Source of the DNA: Owenia fusiformis
Lineage: Eukaryota; Annelida; Polychaeta; Sabellida; Oweniidae
Direction of reading: 5' to 3'
Assembly (NCBI GenBank): GCA_903813345.2
Contig: CAIIXF020000003.1
Location: 24,071,248-24,135,247, forward strand
DNA length: 64,000 nt
Part shown: positions 26,730 through 37,929 of the stretch, one piece after another
Numbering within the stretch: position 1 is the stretch's first letter
How the letters are laid out: every line of letters starts with the position of its first letter
Translations under genes and position numbers: made by a program
Notes under the pieces: generated by a model
Databases searched by the model: none
Told to the model about the DNA's origin: nothing
What the model saw: the letters and a program-made list of their open reading frames with translations, nothing else

Positions 26730-27470
26730 TTATACCCTTAATACCCTGAGGTACACTTGACCAATCATGTCTATAAATAGTGAGTTGTAATTGGATTGTA
26801 AAGAATTTATAGAGTTACTCATACTCTGGCAAAACATCATCAAATAGATCATCAATATGTTCAGATTATTTACCACTGCTTTTGATAGTCAATCAACTTT
26901 CAATTTCTAACAGGTCGGGATTGATCTCCATGTTCAGTACTCATTTCCATGCTGTGTATCTTATAGTGAATGCCTTAATGCAACTAAAACAACCTAAAAT
27001 CATGTGTTATTTTTGTATGGGAGACTTATTTTAGGATCCATGTGGGAATTCCATTCAGGCTGTCATAATTGATCCCCATCCTTAATTACCCATCTTGTGT
27101 TTTATCAGTGCATCATGATCAATTGCAGCATACCTCCAGCTAGTTCAAAAGAGGCCCAACTAATAAACCATCTTTTTCTGGCCTAGATAACTCCAGTTAA
27201 ACCCCATGGGTCTGTTTTTCTGTCTGGTTTATAATTAAATATTGTTCACTTTTTAAAGGATCGTACTCTGTTAACTCATCTCAAATCTGGGACAAAGAAG
27301 ATCAGTCAAGATACATGTAAGGTGTATACCCATGATTTTGTACAAGTAATATACAGACTATGAAATGCATTATCCCTTTACAAATATCTATGCTGTAAAA
27401 CAAATATAACAATTATAATAGCGTCATATTTTATCCAAAATGCTATCACATATTCTTCCAATTTTAACCT
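26730..27470. other. unique DNA, nothing recognised
   Basis: No repeat unit or transposon end, and no frame above chance. Confidence 0.4.
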
Positions 27471-27474
27471 TATA

Positions 27475-27893
27475 GTATCACGCGGTCCTAACTTCGACCT
27501 TTAATTTGAATTTTTGACCTAGCGGAAGTTTGAAAATCAAGGATTAGGAGTCTCATACTGCACCATTTTTCTTTAAACTTGTTCCATTCAAAGCATAACA
27601 CAAATCCCTTTCTGATGGTACATTATTCTCTTCAACAGAGTCCCTACTTCCAGCGGCATTTTGGTCCCAAGCTGTAAGAAGGCCTTCTAACAGCTGGGAA
27701 CCAAAACACTGCTAGAATGAGGGACTCTTTACAATAAAGTAATGCACCGACAGAAAGGCAATTTTGTTCTGCTTTTAATGGTATAAGTTTGAAGAAAAAC
27801 GGTGCAGTATGAGACTTGCAATCCTTGATTTTCAAGCACCTGGTAGGTCAAAAATTCAAATTAATGGTCGAAGTTAGAACCGCGTGAGTATAC
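27475..27893. mobile_element. fold-back element, about 205-bp arms meeting at the centre
   Basis: The outer ends read ATCACGCGGTCCTAACTTCG on the left and CGAAGTTAGAACCGCGTGAG on the right. Pairing continues inwards (TTTGAATTTTTGACCT, AAATCAAGGATT, GTCTCATACTGCACC, AGAGTCCCT) to the centre AGAAGGCCTTCT at about 27680. Almost the whole 419 bp is one imperfect hairpin. No frame. This is typical of fold-back or MITE-type elements, and the superfamily is not assigned. Confidence 0.85.
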
Positions 27894-27934
27894 TTTGAGC
27901 CCAGTGTCCTTGTTAGGGGCTTATTTAGTCATGG

Positions 27935-28213
27935 CTAACAATTAACAAGTATTCAAACATGACCGTGCTCTATTCGAATTTCTCAACCAATCAGAATGCA
28001 GCATAGCCAATATAGAACGTTCTCTAATTCTCCATAGATGCACGACCATGCTCTATTCAATCTGCAATTTGCATTGTTTTGAGTGACGTCACATCTCAGC
28101 TGCACATCTGGGGCTCTGTCCGGGACTCCGACTTCAGAATCTTGACAGCATGCGTATTCTTCCTTCATGCCCGTTCCACAGACACGGCTTTTACTAATTT
28201 TTATGTTTGAATC
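27935..28213. other. left flank of hairpin, shared in part with the 35.6-kb locus
   Basis: AGTATTCAAACATGACCGTG (about 27950) resembles AGTTATTCGAACATGACTGT at about 35655, upstream of another hairpin. The flank may therefore belong to the same mobile unit. It also contains a CRE-like TGACGTCA at about 28083. Non-coding. Confidence 0.35.
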
Positions 28214-28372
28214 GGAATAAATAATGATAGGCCATTCAATATGGTGAAATTCAGCACTCGTTGGACAGAATGTTAGTACAAATGCACTCACCTTCGGTTC
28301 GTGCTTTGTACAACATTCTGTCCAACTCGTGCTGAATTTCACCATATTGAATGGCCTATCATTGTTTATTCC
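28214..28372. mobile_element. young fold-back hairpin, 72-bp arms, 13-nt loop
   Basis: The left arm starts GGAATAAATAATGATAGGCC and the right arm ends GGCCTATCATTGTTTATTCC. Inside are CAATATGGTGAAATTCAGCA and TTGGACAGAATGTT with their complements. The arms differ at only about five positions and the loop is TCACCTTCGGTTC. A transcript of either strand would form a very stable hairpin. A 120-codon minus frame across it is a by-product. Confidence 0.9.
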
Positions 28373-28374
28373 TT

Positions 28375-29365
28375 AAATAACGCATATTTCGCGAAATCAT
28401 CACATCCTTAAAACATTTTAGTTGTGACAAGTGAATTTAATTCCAATAAAAATATGAGATTCAACTCAAAAATCAAAATATATTTTGGGGATTGAATAAA
28501 ATCTGTTTGTACCTAAATACCCTTGGCTCCCTAATCTGGGATACATTTAATAAGCGTTCTTAAATCAATGAATTCATAAGTCTATTGTACTCTTACAATG
28601 ATGTCATGATCTCCAAGGTTACAATAATGAACTACTGGTTAAGACCACTTAAAGGAATGACCCCCTGGCCTTGTTGTAATATCATTCAACTAAAATATTC
28701 ATAATCTTAACTCTTCTTCAACAGTTGCAGAAGGAGGTCAGTCAGGAAACTGGGAGTTCAAAGGAAGGATGGAGGCTTTTATTATAAAAGATTCAGAGAT
28801 TAAATGTGTCCAGGGGAGCCTAAGTCAATCATTATGGATTATTTCCTAGTAGGCTTTAGTTGCAGGACTTACAATAAGGGATCTTCTCAAGATCATTTAA
28901 AATTGCATGGCACCAGCAGCTGTTAAATTCTCAAGGAAAATTAGAAAAGAATGCTGTATATATGCAGGGTAAAAAATAGTTTGCAATCATGCATAGTTTC
29001 ACATCAATGCATGATTTAAGCCAAAGAAGATTGTTGCAATTTGACTATCATTTGCAATTGGCAAAACAGGAATTTCATGAGCAATTACTAACAATAGGCA
29101 ACATATATTAAAAAAATGAATGAAATAATAATCTTAATATGGAAACATTTCTACAATTCCTCAAAACAGGTGATTTTGGTTTGGTACAAACTACAGGAAA
29201 ACCCCATTACCTGTTGCCAATGAAAGCCCTGAAGCTGGCTGACTGTATGGGTTTAGAAATCTGCAATTCACAGAACTAAATGCATGCCCACATATACAGC
29301 TAATTCTAATGAATAACAAAGAACCTAATGCCGTGTTCACAATTGCTCCAATTTTCAGAATGGGC
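28375..29365. other. unique DNA between hairpins
   Basis: No frame or family recognised. Some short splice-like pairs on the minus strand (28873-28919, 29211-29260) are within chance. Confidence 0.35.
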
Positions 29366-29369
29366 CCAC

Positions 29370-29427
29370 GGCCGATGAGTATTTTGTTCAAAATTGCATT
29401 CAGTTTTGAACAAAATACTCATCAGCC
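29370..29427. repeat. short hairpin, 24-bp arms
   Basis: GGCCGATGAGTATTTTGTTC is mirrored by GAACAAAATACTCATCAGCC with a 10-bp spacer. It may be the core of a decayed inverted-repeat element, or a terminator-like hairpin. Nothing nearby requires one. Confidence 0.8.
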
Positions 29428-29829
29428 GGGCGCTGATGTTGAAGATCCAAGAAAATGGTACAAAGTCTCAATCTTGTTTCAAGTCTCTGGACTCTCCTAT
29501 CTACTCCCCCTGGTGTGTCGGGGGTCACATGAGCTTGTAGCTTAATTCAAACGTTTGGAGAAATTAACAACCCCGCGGGATTAACATGTAGATTTAATCA
29601 AAGAATCAGCTTGTATAAGGCTTCTTAAATGATGGCCAAGTTGAATTAGAATTGTAAATTCATTTTGACCTGGCAAAACAAAAGCGACCCTATGATTCAG
29701 ATCCATAATTCCATTCATTTGTTGGGTGTATGTATCAATTATTCAGTGATAATTTGGGGAATCAAACTCTCCAGTTCAAGTGAAATCTATAAATAAGAAA
29801 ATGGAATATAATTCAGAGTAACATCCATT

Positions 29830-30189
29830 GACCCTACATGGTAAACTATATATGAGGAGACATAGATTCTGTATGGTATAATATATGGTACAATACGAGA
29901 TAAGACACAGATTCTGCATGGTGAAACGTAAGTTACAATATAAGACAAGACCTGAATTCTGTATGATACAATATATGGTACAATATGAGATATAGATTCT
30001 GTATGGTACACTATATGGTACAATATGAGATAAGACACAGATTCTGCATGGTAAAATATATGGTACAATATAAGATGAGACATGAATTCTGTATGATACA
30101 ATATATGGTACAATATGAGATGAGACATAGATTCTGTATGGTACAATATATGATACAATATAATATATGGTACAATATATAAAATGAGA
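29830..30189 (+). repeat. about 45-bp minisatellite, diverged
   Basis: The unit is about GAGATAAGACACAGATTCTG plus CATGGTAAAATATATGGTAC and AATAT. Copies are diverged. It passes without a gap into the 35-bp array to the right, sharing the TATGGTACAATATA core. Confidence 0.85.
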
Positions 30190-30722
30190 CATAGACCCTG
30201 TATGGTACAATATATGAGATGAGATATAGACCCTGTATGGTACAATATATGAGATGATATATAGACCCTGTATCATGGTACAATATATGAGATGGGATAT
30301 AGACCCTGTATGGTACAATATATGAGATGGGATATAGACCCTGTATGGTACAATATATGAGATGGGATATAGACCCTGTATCATGGTACAATATATGAGA
30401 TGGGATATAGACCCTGTATGGTACAATATATGAGATGGGATATAGACCCTGTTTGGTACAATATATGAGATGGGATATAGACCCTGTATGGTACAATATA
30501 TGAGATGGGATATAGACCCTGTATGGTACAATATATGAGATGGGATATTGACCCTGTAAGGTACAATATATTAGGTGGGATATAGACCCTGTATGGTACA
30601 ATATATGAGATGATATATTAACCCTGTATGGTACAATATATGAGATGGGATATAGACCCTGTATGGTACAATATATGAGATGGGATATAGACCCTGTATG
30701 GTACAATATATGAGATGGGATG
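30190..30722 (+). repeat. 35-bp minisatellite, about 15 copies
   Basis: The unit is TGGTACAATATATGAGATGG plus GATATAGACCCTGTA. Period 35 was checked at 30311 and 30346, and two units carry a 3-bp insertion (TGTATCATGG). On the minus strand the unit has no stop in any frame, so frames of 231 and 251 codons arise. They are repeat artefacts. Confidence 0.95.
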
Positions 30723-30724
30723 TT

Positions 30725-31975
30725 GAGTCTACAGTTACAATAACAAAGCTAAAATACAACTGAAGTCTTTCTCTTATTGATTGTCTTAACTTAATAGAAT
30801 AAAATGTTATAGCACCCAAATCTTAAACTTCAATATTATGAAACTTGTCAAAAAAAGAAATCATATAATCAATCCTGAAATTCACATTGCCCATAACTAT
30901 ATTTAAAAGAGGCCATAAAATACAGATGACTTATTCAAAATCTAGAGTGAAATTATGAGAAATGTATAAGTAGCTATATTATAAGCCTGGGTTCAGAGAC
31001 AATGAAGTTAATGAACATACAACATTCGATCAACTCCAGTTCAACGAGTACTTTGGTAGATTGCGTCACAGTAGAAGCACCATGCTTTTTTCTCAGAAGT
31101 TGTCTTAAAGAAACAATGCCCAATCTAACAGCTAAAAGAAACTTTGCCCCACTTAAAGACATGTTGCCTCACTCTAAACTTTGCCTCAGTCAAACAGCTA
31201 AAACATTATGATAGGTAACAATGCAGCATATCTTTGCATGTGAAATTTCAAACTTGGTGCAAACCATGATACACAGATTAAATAAAGTTTTGGGAGTGTG
31301 AAAAGGAGGAGACCTGGTGCACGAGATGAATATGTTTTTGTGTCAACCGTCTGTACTTTTACTACCAATTTGATACCTGCTAACCTTGATTATGTAAGTG
31401 TGTAAGGTAACTTTGAATCAATGTCTGGTTTCTGGAACTTTATACTTCATAAATCTATTCCATAAATATACTGCTGGGGCATGTCACCCGGAAGCCATCC
31501 TTGGAGATCACAACCTTTTAACAGTTTCATCTGTGAAAGATGTGATGAGTAGTATCACGCCTGTAAGGGATGTCTACACTCTCAGCAGTGGATTTAAGTG
31601 ACCACTGGGCCATTGGGAATCTTTGATGTGCCAGTTTAGTCCTTTTACCAACTACTCCGGACAAAATTGATAAATTCTTTCTGACATGATTCCACATGGA
31701 GTTAATAAATTTTGATACACCTCTAAATTAAAGTAGAAAATACCATCAAGGCTCATCCAGGGGGTGCTCTCAAACAGAAAAATGTAACTTCACTGTCAGA
31801 GAATTTACTATTAACATTAAGATGGCTGCTCACGCATTACCACTCTACCGCCCACGAACCTGAGTTAAATAACTGCGACATTATAAAAACCCAAGGATGC
31901 AATTAATGATGATGCTAACTTGACAAAAATAAATGTGATTTAAGTCTTTACAGTGTACTGTTCATACTAACTGCT
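30725..31975. other. unique DNA, no gene recognised
   Basis: Frames of 60-69 codons on both strands overlap each other (30974-31211) and have no recognisable domain. Confidence 0.4.
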
Positions 31976-31981
31976 TGCTAA

Positions 31982-31999
31982 CCCCCCCCCCCCTCCCCG
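31982..31999. repeat. poly-C run
   Basis: Twelve C, then T, then CCCC. Low-complexity tract. Confidence 0.9.
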
Positions 32000-32148
32000 T
32001 AAAATTTTGACAAGTTAATTGTGGTAATTTTAAATCGAAGGAGAAACACGAGTGATACCTGAGGGCTGCGTCAATTTTGCTTTTTCAAGGTAGATAATAT
32101 TCTCAATGAAAAGTGACTATATTAAATTCTATGATCATAACACTTTGT

Positions 32149-32264
32149 AAACAAGGCATTAACATGCAAAATGTCAGCACCTGTCATTTGTTACAGACAC
32201 CGACCACTGAACTGACTTCGAAATACCATCTACCAAAAAATGGAGACTATAACAAAGTGTAACC
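32149..32264 (+). mobile_element. SINE-like GTCACC element, copy 2
   Basis: Head AAACAAGGCATTAACATGCA, core variant AAATGTCAGCACCTGTCATT then TGTTACAGACACCGACC, and tail CCAAAAAATGGAGACTATAA. Shorter centre than copy 1. Confidence 0.75.
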
Positions 32265-32818
32265 ATTTTGGTGGTGATATAATATAACAAATAAAAATAA
32301 GATGGTAAAATAGATAAATACTTAAAATAGGAATTTTCCAATCGATACATAAAGTCTAGGTATAATTCAAGGGCATGTTGCTCAAGAAAAGATTGAGATA
32401 TAATGATATGGCAGGTTGTTCACAGCAGAGCCAGACAAATATATGTGACAGCAGATCAAAGGATCTCTGGGGAAAGTGTTATTATTATACTCCTGGCTTA
32501 GAATTATTATACTGAGATAATGCTTATACACATTCAACATACAACACCTATACTATTCATTAAACAACGATAGCAAATTAAAATGTTTATACTGGCTAAT
32601 GTACGAGGCTATCTACTTCATGTTGCATAGCCGTCACTCCTCGTCAACCTTCATATTTCAGCCTACATACTTTTACTAGCAGACCTGACCACTCACTGAC
32701 TTTTTCCAAGATAAATACTTAACGATTTTGTGAGATTCTGGGGTCCTTCTTTTTAACTGGTTGCCATATTTAGAATCTACAAAACACAGATCTTTTGAAA
32801 ATTTTGCCAGCCCCTGGT

Positions 32819-33276
32819 CATCTATTAGTGCTCCATCTGACTTAAAAATAGTGCCCCATAAAACCCCCTATTAGTATTTTATCTGACCCCTATTAGTATT
32901 TTATCTGGCCCCTATAAGTACTTCATCTACCCCTATTAGTGCTTCATCTACCCCTCATATGAACACCTATTAGTGCTTCATCTGACCCCTATTAGTATTT
33001 TATCTGACCCCCTATAAGTACTTCATCTATCTCTATTAGTACTTTATCTATCCCTCATATGAACCCCTATTAGTGCTTCATCTGACCCATATAAGTGCTT
33101 CATCTGATCCCCATTAGTGCTTCATCTGACCCCCATTAGTGCTTCATTTGACCCCCATTAGTGCTTCACCTGGCCCCCATTAGTGCTCAACCTGACCCCC
33201 ATTAGTGCTTTACCTGACCCCCATCAGTTCTTCAACTGACCCCCATTAGTGCTTCACCTGACCCCCTTTTAGTGTC
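32819..33276 (+). repeat. 22-bp minisatellite, about 18 copies
   Basis: The unit is CCCCATTAGTGCTTCATCTG plus AC, with the 22-bp spacing clear at 33134, 33156 and 33178. The left half mixes TATTAGTATTTTATCTG variants and CCTCATATGAAC insertions; the right half is more regular. Confidence 0.92.
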
Positions 33277-33512
33277 TCATTTACCTGAACATATACTTTC
33301 AGTCTATAGTCAGGAATGTACCATGGCACCATGGCTTGATAAAGTATATGTTCAAGTATACTTCCAGACTGTCCTTGTAATACCAATGACTCTAAATTAA
33401 TGTCAATATTTTGTCTTTGTGGCTTGTCCATCAATTCTTGATGAGACATCAACAATCTTACAGGAAGGTGACATTGTATGGTTATGGTAAACATCAAATT
33501 CAACAAGATATA

Positions 33513-33612
33513 CAACAAGGCATTAACATGCAAAATGTCACCACCTGCCATTAGTTACAGATACCGGCCGCAGAACACTGTTCCAGACACCAAACACTGT
33601 TATAGACACAGG
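33513..33612 (+). mobile_element. SINE-like GTCACC element, copy 3 (truncated tail)
   Basis: Head CAACAAGGCATTAACATGCA, core AAATGTCACCACCTGCCATT, then GTTACAGATACCGGCC and several AACACTGTT blocks. The A-rich GAAGAC tail is missing. Confidence 0.75.
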
Positions 33613-33614
33613 AC

Positions 33615-34395
33615 ACATAAATGTAATAAAAATGCTGATTCACCAAAAAAAATATAATTTTCTAACTTAGACCTTATTTGCCATCATCATCTAACAAATG
33701 TTTGTGTAACATTCTCATATACAACTCTATTGGAGAAATGTTATATCAAATCTAATATAAATAATAATAAAAAAATCACCCTACCCTCCCACCCTTAACT
33801 TTTTTTAAGGAATACAACACAGGGGGCGCTTAATAGTTTTGATTTTACTGTGTGTATCTTTGTATTAATTGTGTTTTGCTTTTATATTATAAATAATAAA
33901 TTGCCTTTTAGCCCAGAACAGTTGTTGGTTATTTATACAGAAAGTAAATTGATTTTGAACAATATATTTTACCATATTATGTAAATAATATCGATATAAA
34001 AATGTTAAAATATTAAGATCACTAATATTGATGCTAATTGTAATCATGAATTCTTTATCAGGCAGATTTATATTAAATATTACCTCTTCAACGAGTCACA
34101 AGAAAAAATAAGTTCCAGATTCTTTACACCAAATCTTCAACCAAACCTTGCTAATATCACCTATGGCAAATCCTGAGTGGAATAAGTATATGTAATATGC
34201 GTAGGGTTGGTGGGGCTGGTGATATTGGCAATGTTTACAGTGTTGTTTCTTGTTTATGGTATTCTCTTTTTGAAGGTAATTCATATGATCTTTAAAATGA
34301 TATAAAACACTTATGTCTGAGATATCTGTATAGCTCCTAAATGTACAGTAATACCTGTATATACCTGTAGAAACCAAGATCATAGAAATATGAAC
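33615..34395. other. unique AT-rich DNA
   Basis: The 109-codon minus frame (34096-34425) starts inside the family E transposon and has no recognisable domain. About five frames of this size are expected by chance in 64 kb of this composition. Confidence 0.4.
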
Positions 34396-34400
34396 ATCTG

Positions 34401-34611
34401 CAGGCCCATAGCCAGGATTTGCCAAGGGGGGGTTCAGTTTTCAATAATTTCCAGGGGGGGTTCACATTTGACAATTTTGGCCCAAATATGGCTAAAGTCA
34501 CTCGAGAAGTGCTCAAAATGGTGAAAAACTGCATGATTTTGAAAGAATTTTTGGCCAGGGGGGGGGGGGGGTTCGTCCGAACCCTGCGAACCCCCCCTGG
34601 CTACGGGCCTG
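34401..34611. mobile_element. MITE family E, copy 1, with intact 5-bp target duplication
   Basis: Ends are CAGGCCCATAGCCAGG and CCTGGCTACGGGCCTG, inverted. ATCTG stands immediately before (34396-34400) and immediately after (34612-34616), a perfect 5-bp target-site duplication. The interior has three G-runs (one of about 14 G near 34558) and the same TGCTCAAAATGGTGAAAAAC block as copy 2. A non-autonomous DNA transposon; 5-bp duplications with CAGG ends fit the hAT5-type branch, which is inference. Confidence 0.9.
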
Positions 34612-35230
34612 ATCTGTTAATCTGGGCACTTCTGGCTTGGCCCAATAGCATTCTCTGATTACATGCTATGGATAGATCAAACAATAATTAAACAATAATT
34701 TCTCATTTTAAGTCAGTATAAATGAACTTAAACTCTTGTAAAGCGTGGGCAATGTGTGGCGCAGTAAGCAGTCTATTTACAGGACTAATATATGGTGTAG
34801 TGAATGGCGTTTATACATTTAGTAAACAGACATATCACTACGCCATCTATCTGCCTATCGGGCTTAGATGTCTCTCTCCAATCGGGACATGATAGAACAA
34901 ACGTAATACCTTCCGCATGTACGTAAAAAGAGAAGATTATATAAAATATAAATTGGCTTACTGTAAGAGTAGCAGATAATTATATTGTGAGATTTATCAG
35001 TGTACTATCCTAGACTATTAGCATATAAATCACATCTAAGCCTTCTCACCTTAGTAGTGTAAACCCAGACACCTTTTAGCCTATTATCTGGAGAGCCAAG
35101 GTCATTCAGAACTATTATGTCGTCAGACAATTATTATATTACCCACAAAAACACGGAGAGCATGATAATTAGGTGACAAAATAGAAAACTTTGTTTCTTG
35201 TTAAAATGCTAAATTGGTCAAGTATTGTTA

Positions 35231-35410
35231 AAGTCTTGGTCACATTAGCTCTTTGCCAGGCGTACGTCAGCCGTAGCTTCATAAAATCGATATAGAAATA
35301 GACACGGTACTGCTATCCCTATCTTTATGCATATGCATATTTCTTTCAATTTTGGGAAGCTACGGCCACCCACCATATGGCTGCCATAGAGCAAATGTGA
35401 CTAAAGCATA
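35231..35410. mobile_element. MITE family D, copy 1
   Basis: The left end AAGTCTTGGTCACATTAGCT and right end GCAAATGTGACTAAAGCATA are inverted repeats. Pairing continues inwards as GCCGTAGCTTC and GAAGCTACGGC. The centre is about 80 bp with TATGCATATGCATA. The second copy at 51667-51840 has the same order. Confidence 0.88.
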
Positions 35411-35841
35411 AAGGCAAGCTAAATTTTCTAAAATATGACCTAATTCTTACTTATTCAGTAGGAGTGAAAAGGGTGGATGCACAATTACTTCTCAATAATG
35501 GATGACTTGGCACAGATCATGTTTTGAATAAATACATCTATTTGCTATGGATTAATAGTGACTTTTTGATTTTCTAATGTTGCCATTTGTGCTTTCTTGT
35601 TGAATTAAAGTGTCAATTTGCAAAAGAATAATAAGCCAAGTTTAACTTTTAACAGTTATTCGAACATGACTGTATTCGCGCCTTCTATAAACTGTGAACA
35701 AAGTCAACATTTTACCCGGGGCATATTTGCAAGCAATACCCCTGATAATACGAGTAATGTGTGACGCCAAAACAATGGGGAGTAATGGAAGACCATAATG
35801 AAGATTCGAAACATTTTAATGAGTTTTCATGTCGAATCGTA

Positions 35842-35979
35842 ATATAGACCTCAGAGCAGGTGTAATATCATCGAATACAACCCTTAGGGCTACGCACAAA
35901 AGCTTCCAAAACAGAAAATGTTTGTGCCTAGCCCTCCGGAGTGTATTTGACGATATTACCCCTGCTCTTCAGTCTATAT
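35842..35979. mobile_element. fold-back hairpin, about 60-bp arms
   Basis: The left arm starts ATATAGACCTCAGAGCAGGT and the right arm ends CCTGCTCTTCAGTCTATAT. Inner pairing is TAGGGCTACGCACAAA with TTTGTGCCTAGCCCT. Arms are about 80% matched around a 17-bp spacer. The flank at 35640-35690 resembles the flank of the 28.2-kb hairpin. Confidence 0.8.
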
Positions 35980-36002
35980 TTCTTAAAAACATCATAGTAT
36001 AG

Positions 36003-36178
36003 TACAAAACCTGTGAAGTGGAACAGCTCTAGAAGTGGAACACCTCTGTTAGTAGACACTTTTCAGAGTCCCAAGATCAATTGACTTAATATTAAATGAA
36101 CCTCTATAAGTGGAACACCCTACAAGTGGAACACTCTTGAGGTACTGAAGGTGTTCCACTTATACAGGTTTTACTGTA
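36003..36178 (+). mobile_element. MITE family A, copy 2
   Basis: Begins TACAAAACCTGTGAAGTGGA and ends TCCACTTATACAGGTTTTAC followed by TGTA; the ends are inverted. GTGGAACACC blocks repeat inside. TA at the outer edges and an internal CAGT match Tc1/mariner or pogo-type termini (family knowledge). No transposase frame, so non-autonomous. Confidence 0.88.
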
Positions 36179-36179
36179 G

Positions 36180-37030
36180 TATAACTGAGCATAAAAAAAT
36201 AAGTACTATCAAATATTTCAAAAGAACAGTTAAAACAGTTCTGATCGAGAAAACCATCATCGCTTCATTGAATTCAGTAGGCAACCTCGAGTCATGTCAG
36301 AGAAATGATCCAGAGAAATTACGACGATTTTTCCAACTGCGTAAATGGAAAACAACATGAAATTACAAACGAGGCATTGCGATAATGCCTTTATGAGTAG
36401 CCTCTAATATAAGGTGATGTTACGCAAGAGGTGTTATCCGTAATATAATCTAATGTCTTAATTAAACGATGATCTGGAAGGTTTGTAGAAGCAATTGTTA
36501 CGGAGGATTATAATGTAATACGTCATCCTCAATGAATCAACTCAAAATAATTGCATCACAAGACACTCTATAGAATCCAGACAGTTTCTAGCCATAATCC
36601 GCTGAGCAGTTTATAAGAAGACCTTATCCGTTACAGACGTCATTAATAAAAAATCCTATTGATTTAATTGTCACTTCAATTCATAGTTTTGTTTTACGAC
36701 ATACAAACGCGTGAAATGACACCCTTTGGCATTTACGCTATGCATGAAAAAATCATTTGTTGAGACTAAGTGCTACAATTAACAAGCGAACTTGTACAAT
36801 GAACAATTCATTTGATAAAATAGATGAATCTATCTTTCCAGCTTCAAGGGTAGTAAGTGACATAGTTGCTTTATTTTCCTTTATAGTCGGGCACTAGTTT
36901 AATGCTGTTATCCAGGGTATCTGGCGCAGTATGATTGATTGATCAAGGGCAGTTTTCTAGGATATGTCATAATGTCCGACTCAACAATGTATAGTAAAAG
37001 TCCACACTTTTTACAAAGGCTATACCTTTT
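36180..37030. other. unique DNA, no gene recognised
   Basis: A plus frame (36151-36360, 69 codons) starts inside the MITE. Competing splice-like readings exist on both strands at 36286-36404 and contradict one another, so none is called. Confidence 0.35.
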
Positions 37031-37926
37031 ATACTATGAAATTCATACTTTTAAAACTATGAAGTTTATACTTTTAACACTAGGAAGCTCAAACTACTAA
37101 TTACATGAAGGTTATACCTACAACGAGTTGCTTACAACACTATGAAGTTCTTAACATTATAAAGTTCATACTTTTAACACTATGATGTTCATACCTAGAA
37201 CACTATAAAGTTCATATCTACAACACTATGAAGTTCATACCTAGAACACTATAAAGTTCATACTTTTAACACTATGATGTTAAGATTAGAACACTATAAA
37301 GTTCATACTTTAACACTATGATGTTAATATTAGAACACTATAAAGTTCATACTTTTAACACTATGATGTTAAGATTAGAACACTATAAAGTTCATACTTT
37401 AACACTATGATGTTAAGATTAGAACACTATAAAGTTCATACTTTAACACTATGATGTTAATATTAGAACACTATAAAGTTCATACTTTTAACACTATGAT
37501 GTTAAGATTAGAACACTATAAAGTTCATACTTTAACACTATGATGTTAAGATTAGAACACTATAAAGTTCATACTTTAACACTATGATGTTAAGATTAGA
37601 ACACTATAAAGTTCATACTTTAACACTATGATGTTAAGATTAGAACACTATAAAGTTCATACTTTGAACACTATGATGTTCATACCTAGAATACTATAAA
37701 GTTCATACCTTCAACACGATGAAGTTCATACCTATAACACTATGAAGTTCATACCTTCAACACTATGAAGTTCATACCATTAATACTATGAAGTTCATAC
37801 CTTCAACAATGAAGTTCATACCTTCAACACTATAAAGTTCATACCATTAATACTATGGAGTTCATACCTACAGTACTATAAATCCAAACCTATTAAGTTC
37901 ATACATTTAACACCATAAAGTTCATA
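37031..37926 (+). repeat. 22-bp minisatellite organised as a 44-45-bp dimer
   Basis: The basic unit is AACACTATGAAGTTCATACC. In the middle (about 37150-37670) a dimer of AACACTATAAAGTTCATACT and TTAACACTATGATGTTAAGA recurs every 44-45 bp (for example at 37290, 37334 and 37379). Both flanks keep the diverged monomer, the usual pattern of homogenised centre and older edges. Confidence 0.93.
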
Positions 37927-37929
37927 AAA

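Noticed and set aside
26112-26760. 204-codon minus and 181-codon plus frames
   Set aside because: Both are direct translations of the 30/24-bp minisatellite.
29776-30819. Minus-strand frames of up to 251 codons (tyrosine/isoleucine-rich)
   Set aside because: The 35-bp unit has no stop in any minus phase, so the frames rotate through the array. Not a gene.
34096-34425. 109-codon minus frame
   Set aside because: It starts inside the family E transposon and has no known domain. By a rough estimate about five frames this long are expected by chance in 64 kb at this AT content.
36286-36404. Exon-like stretches on both strands
   Set aside because: Two minus-strand candidates (ending at 36404 and 36286) have incompatible phases, and a plus-strand reading is equally open. 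Short open stretches between AG and GT are found almost everywhere in this DNA.
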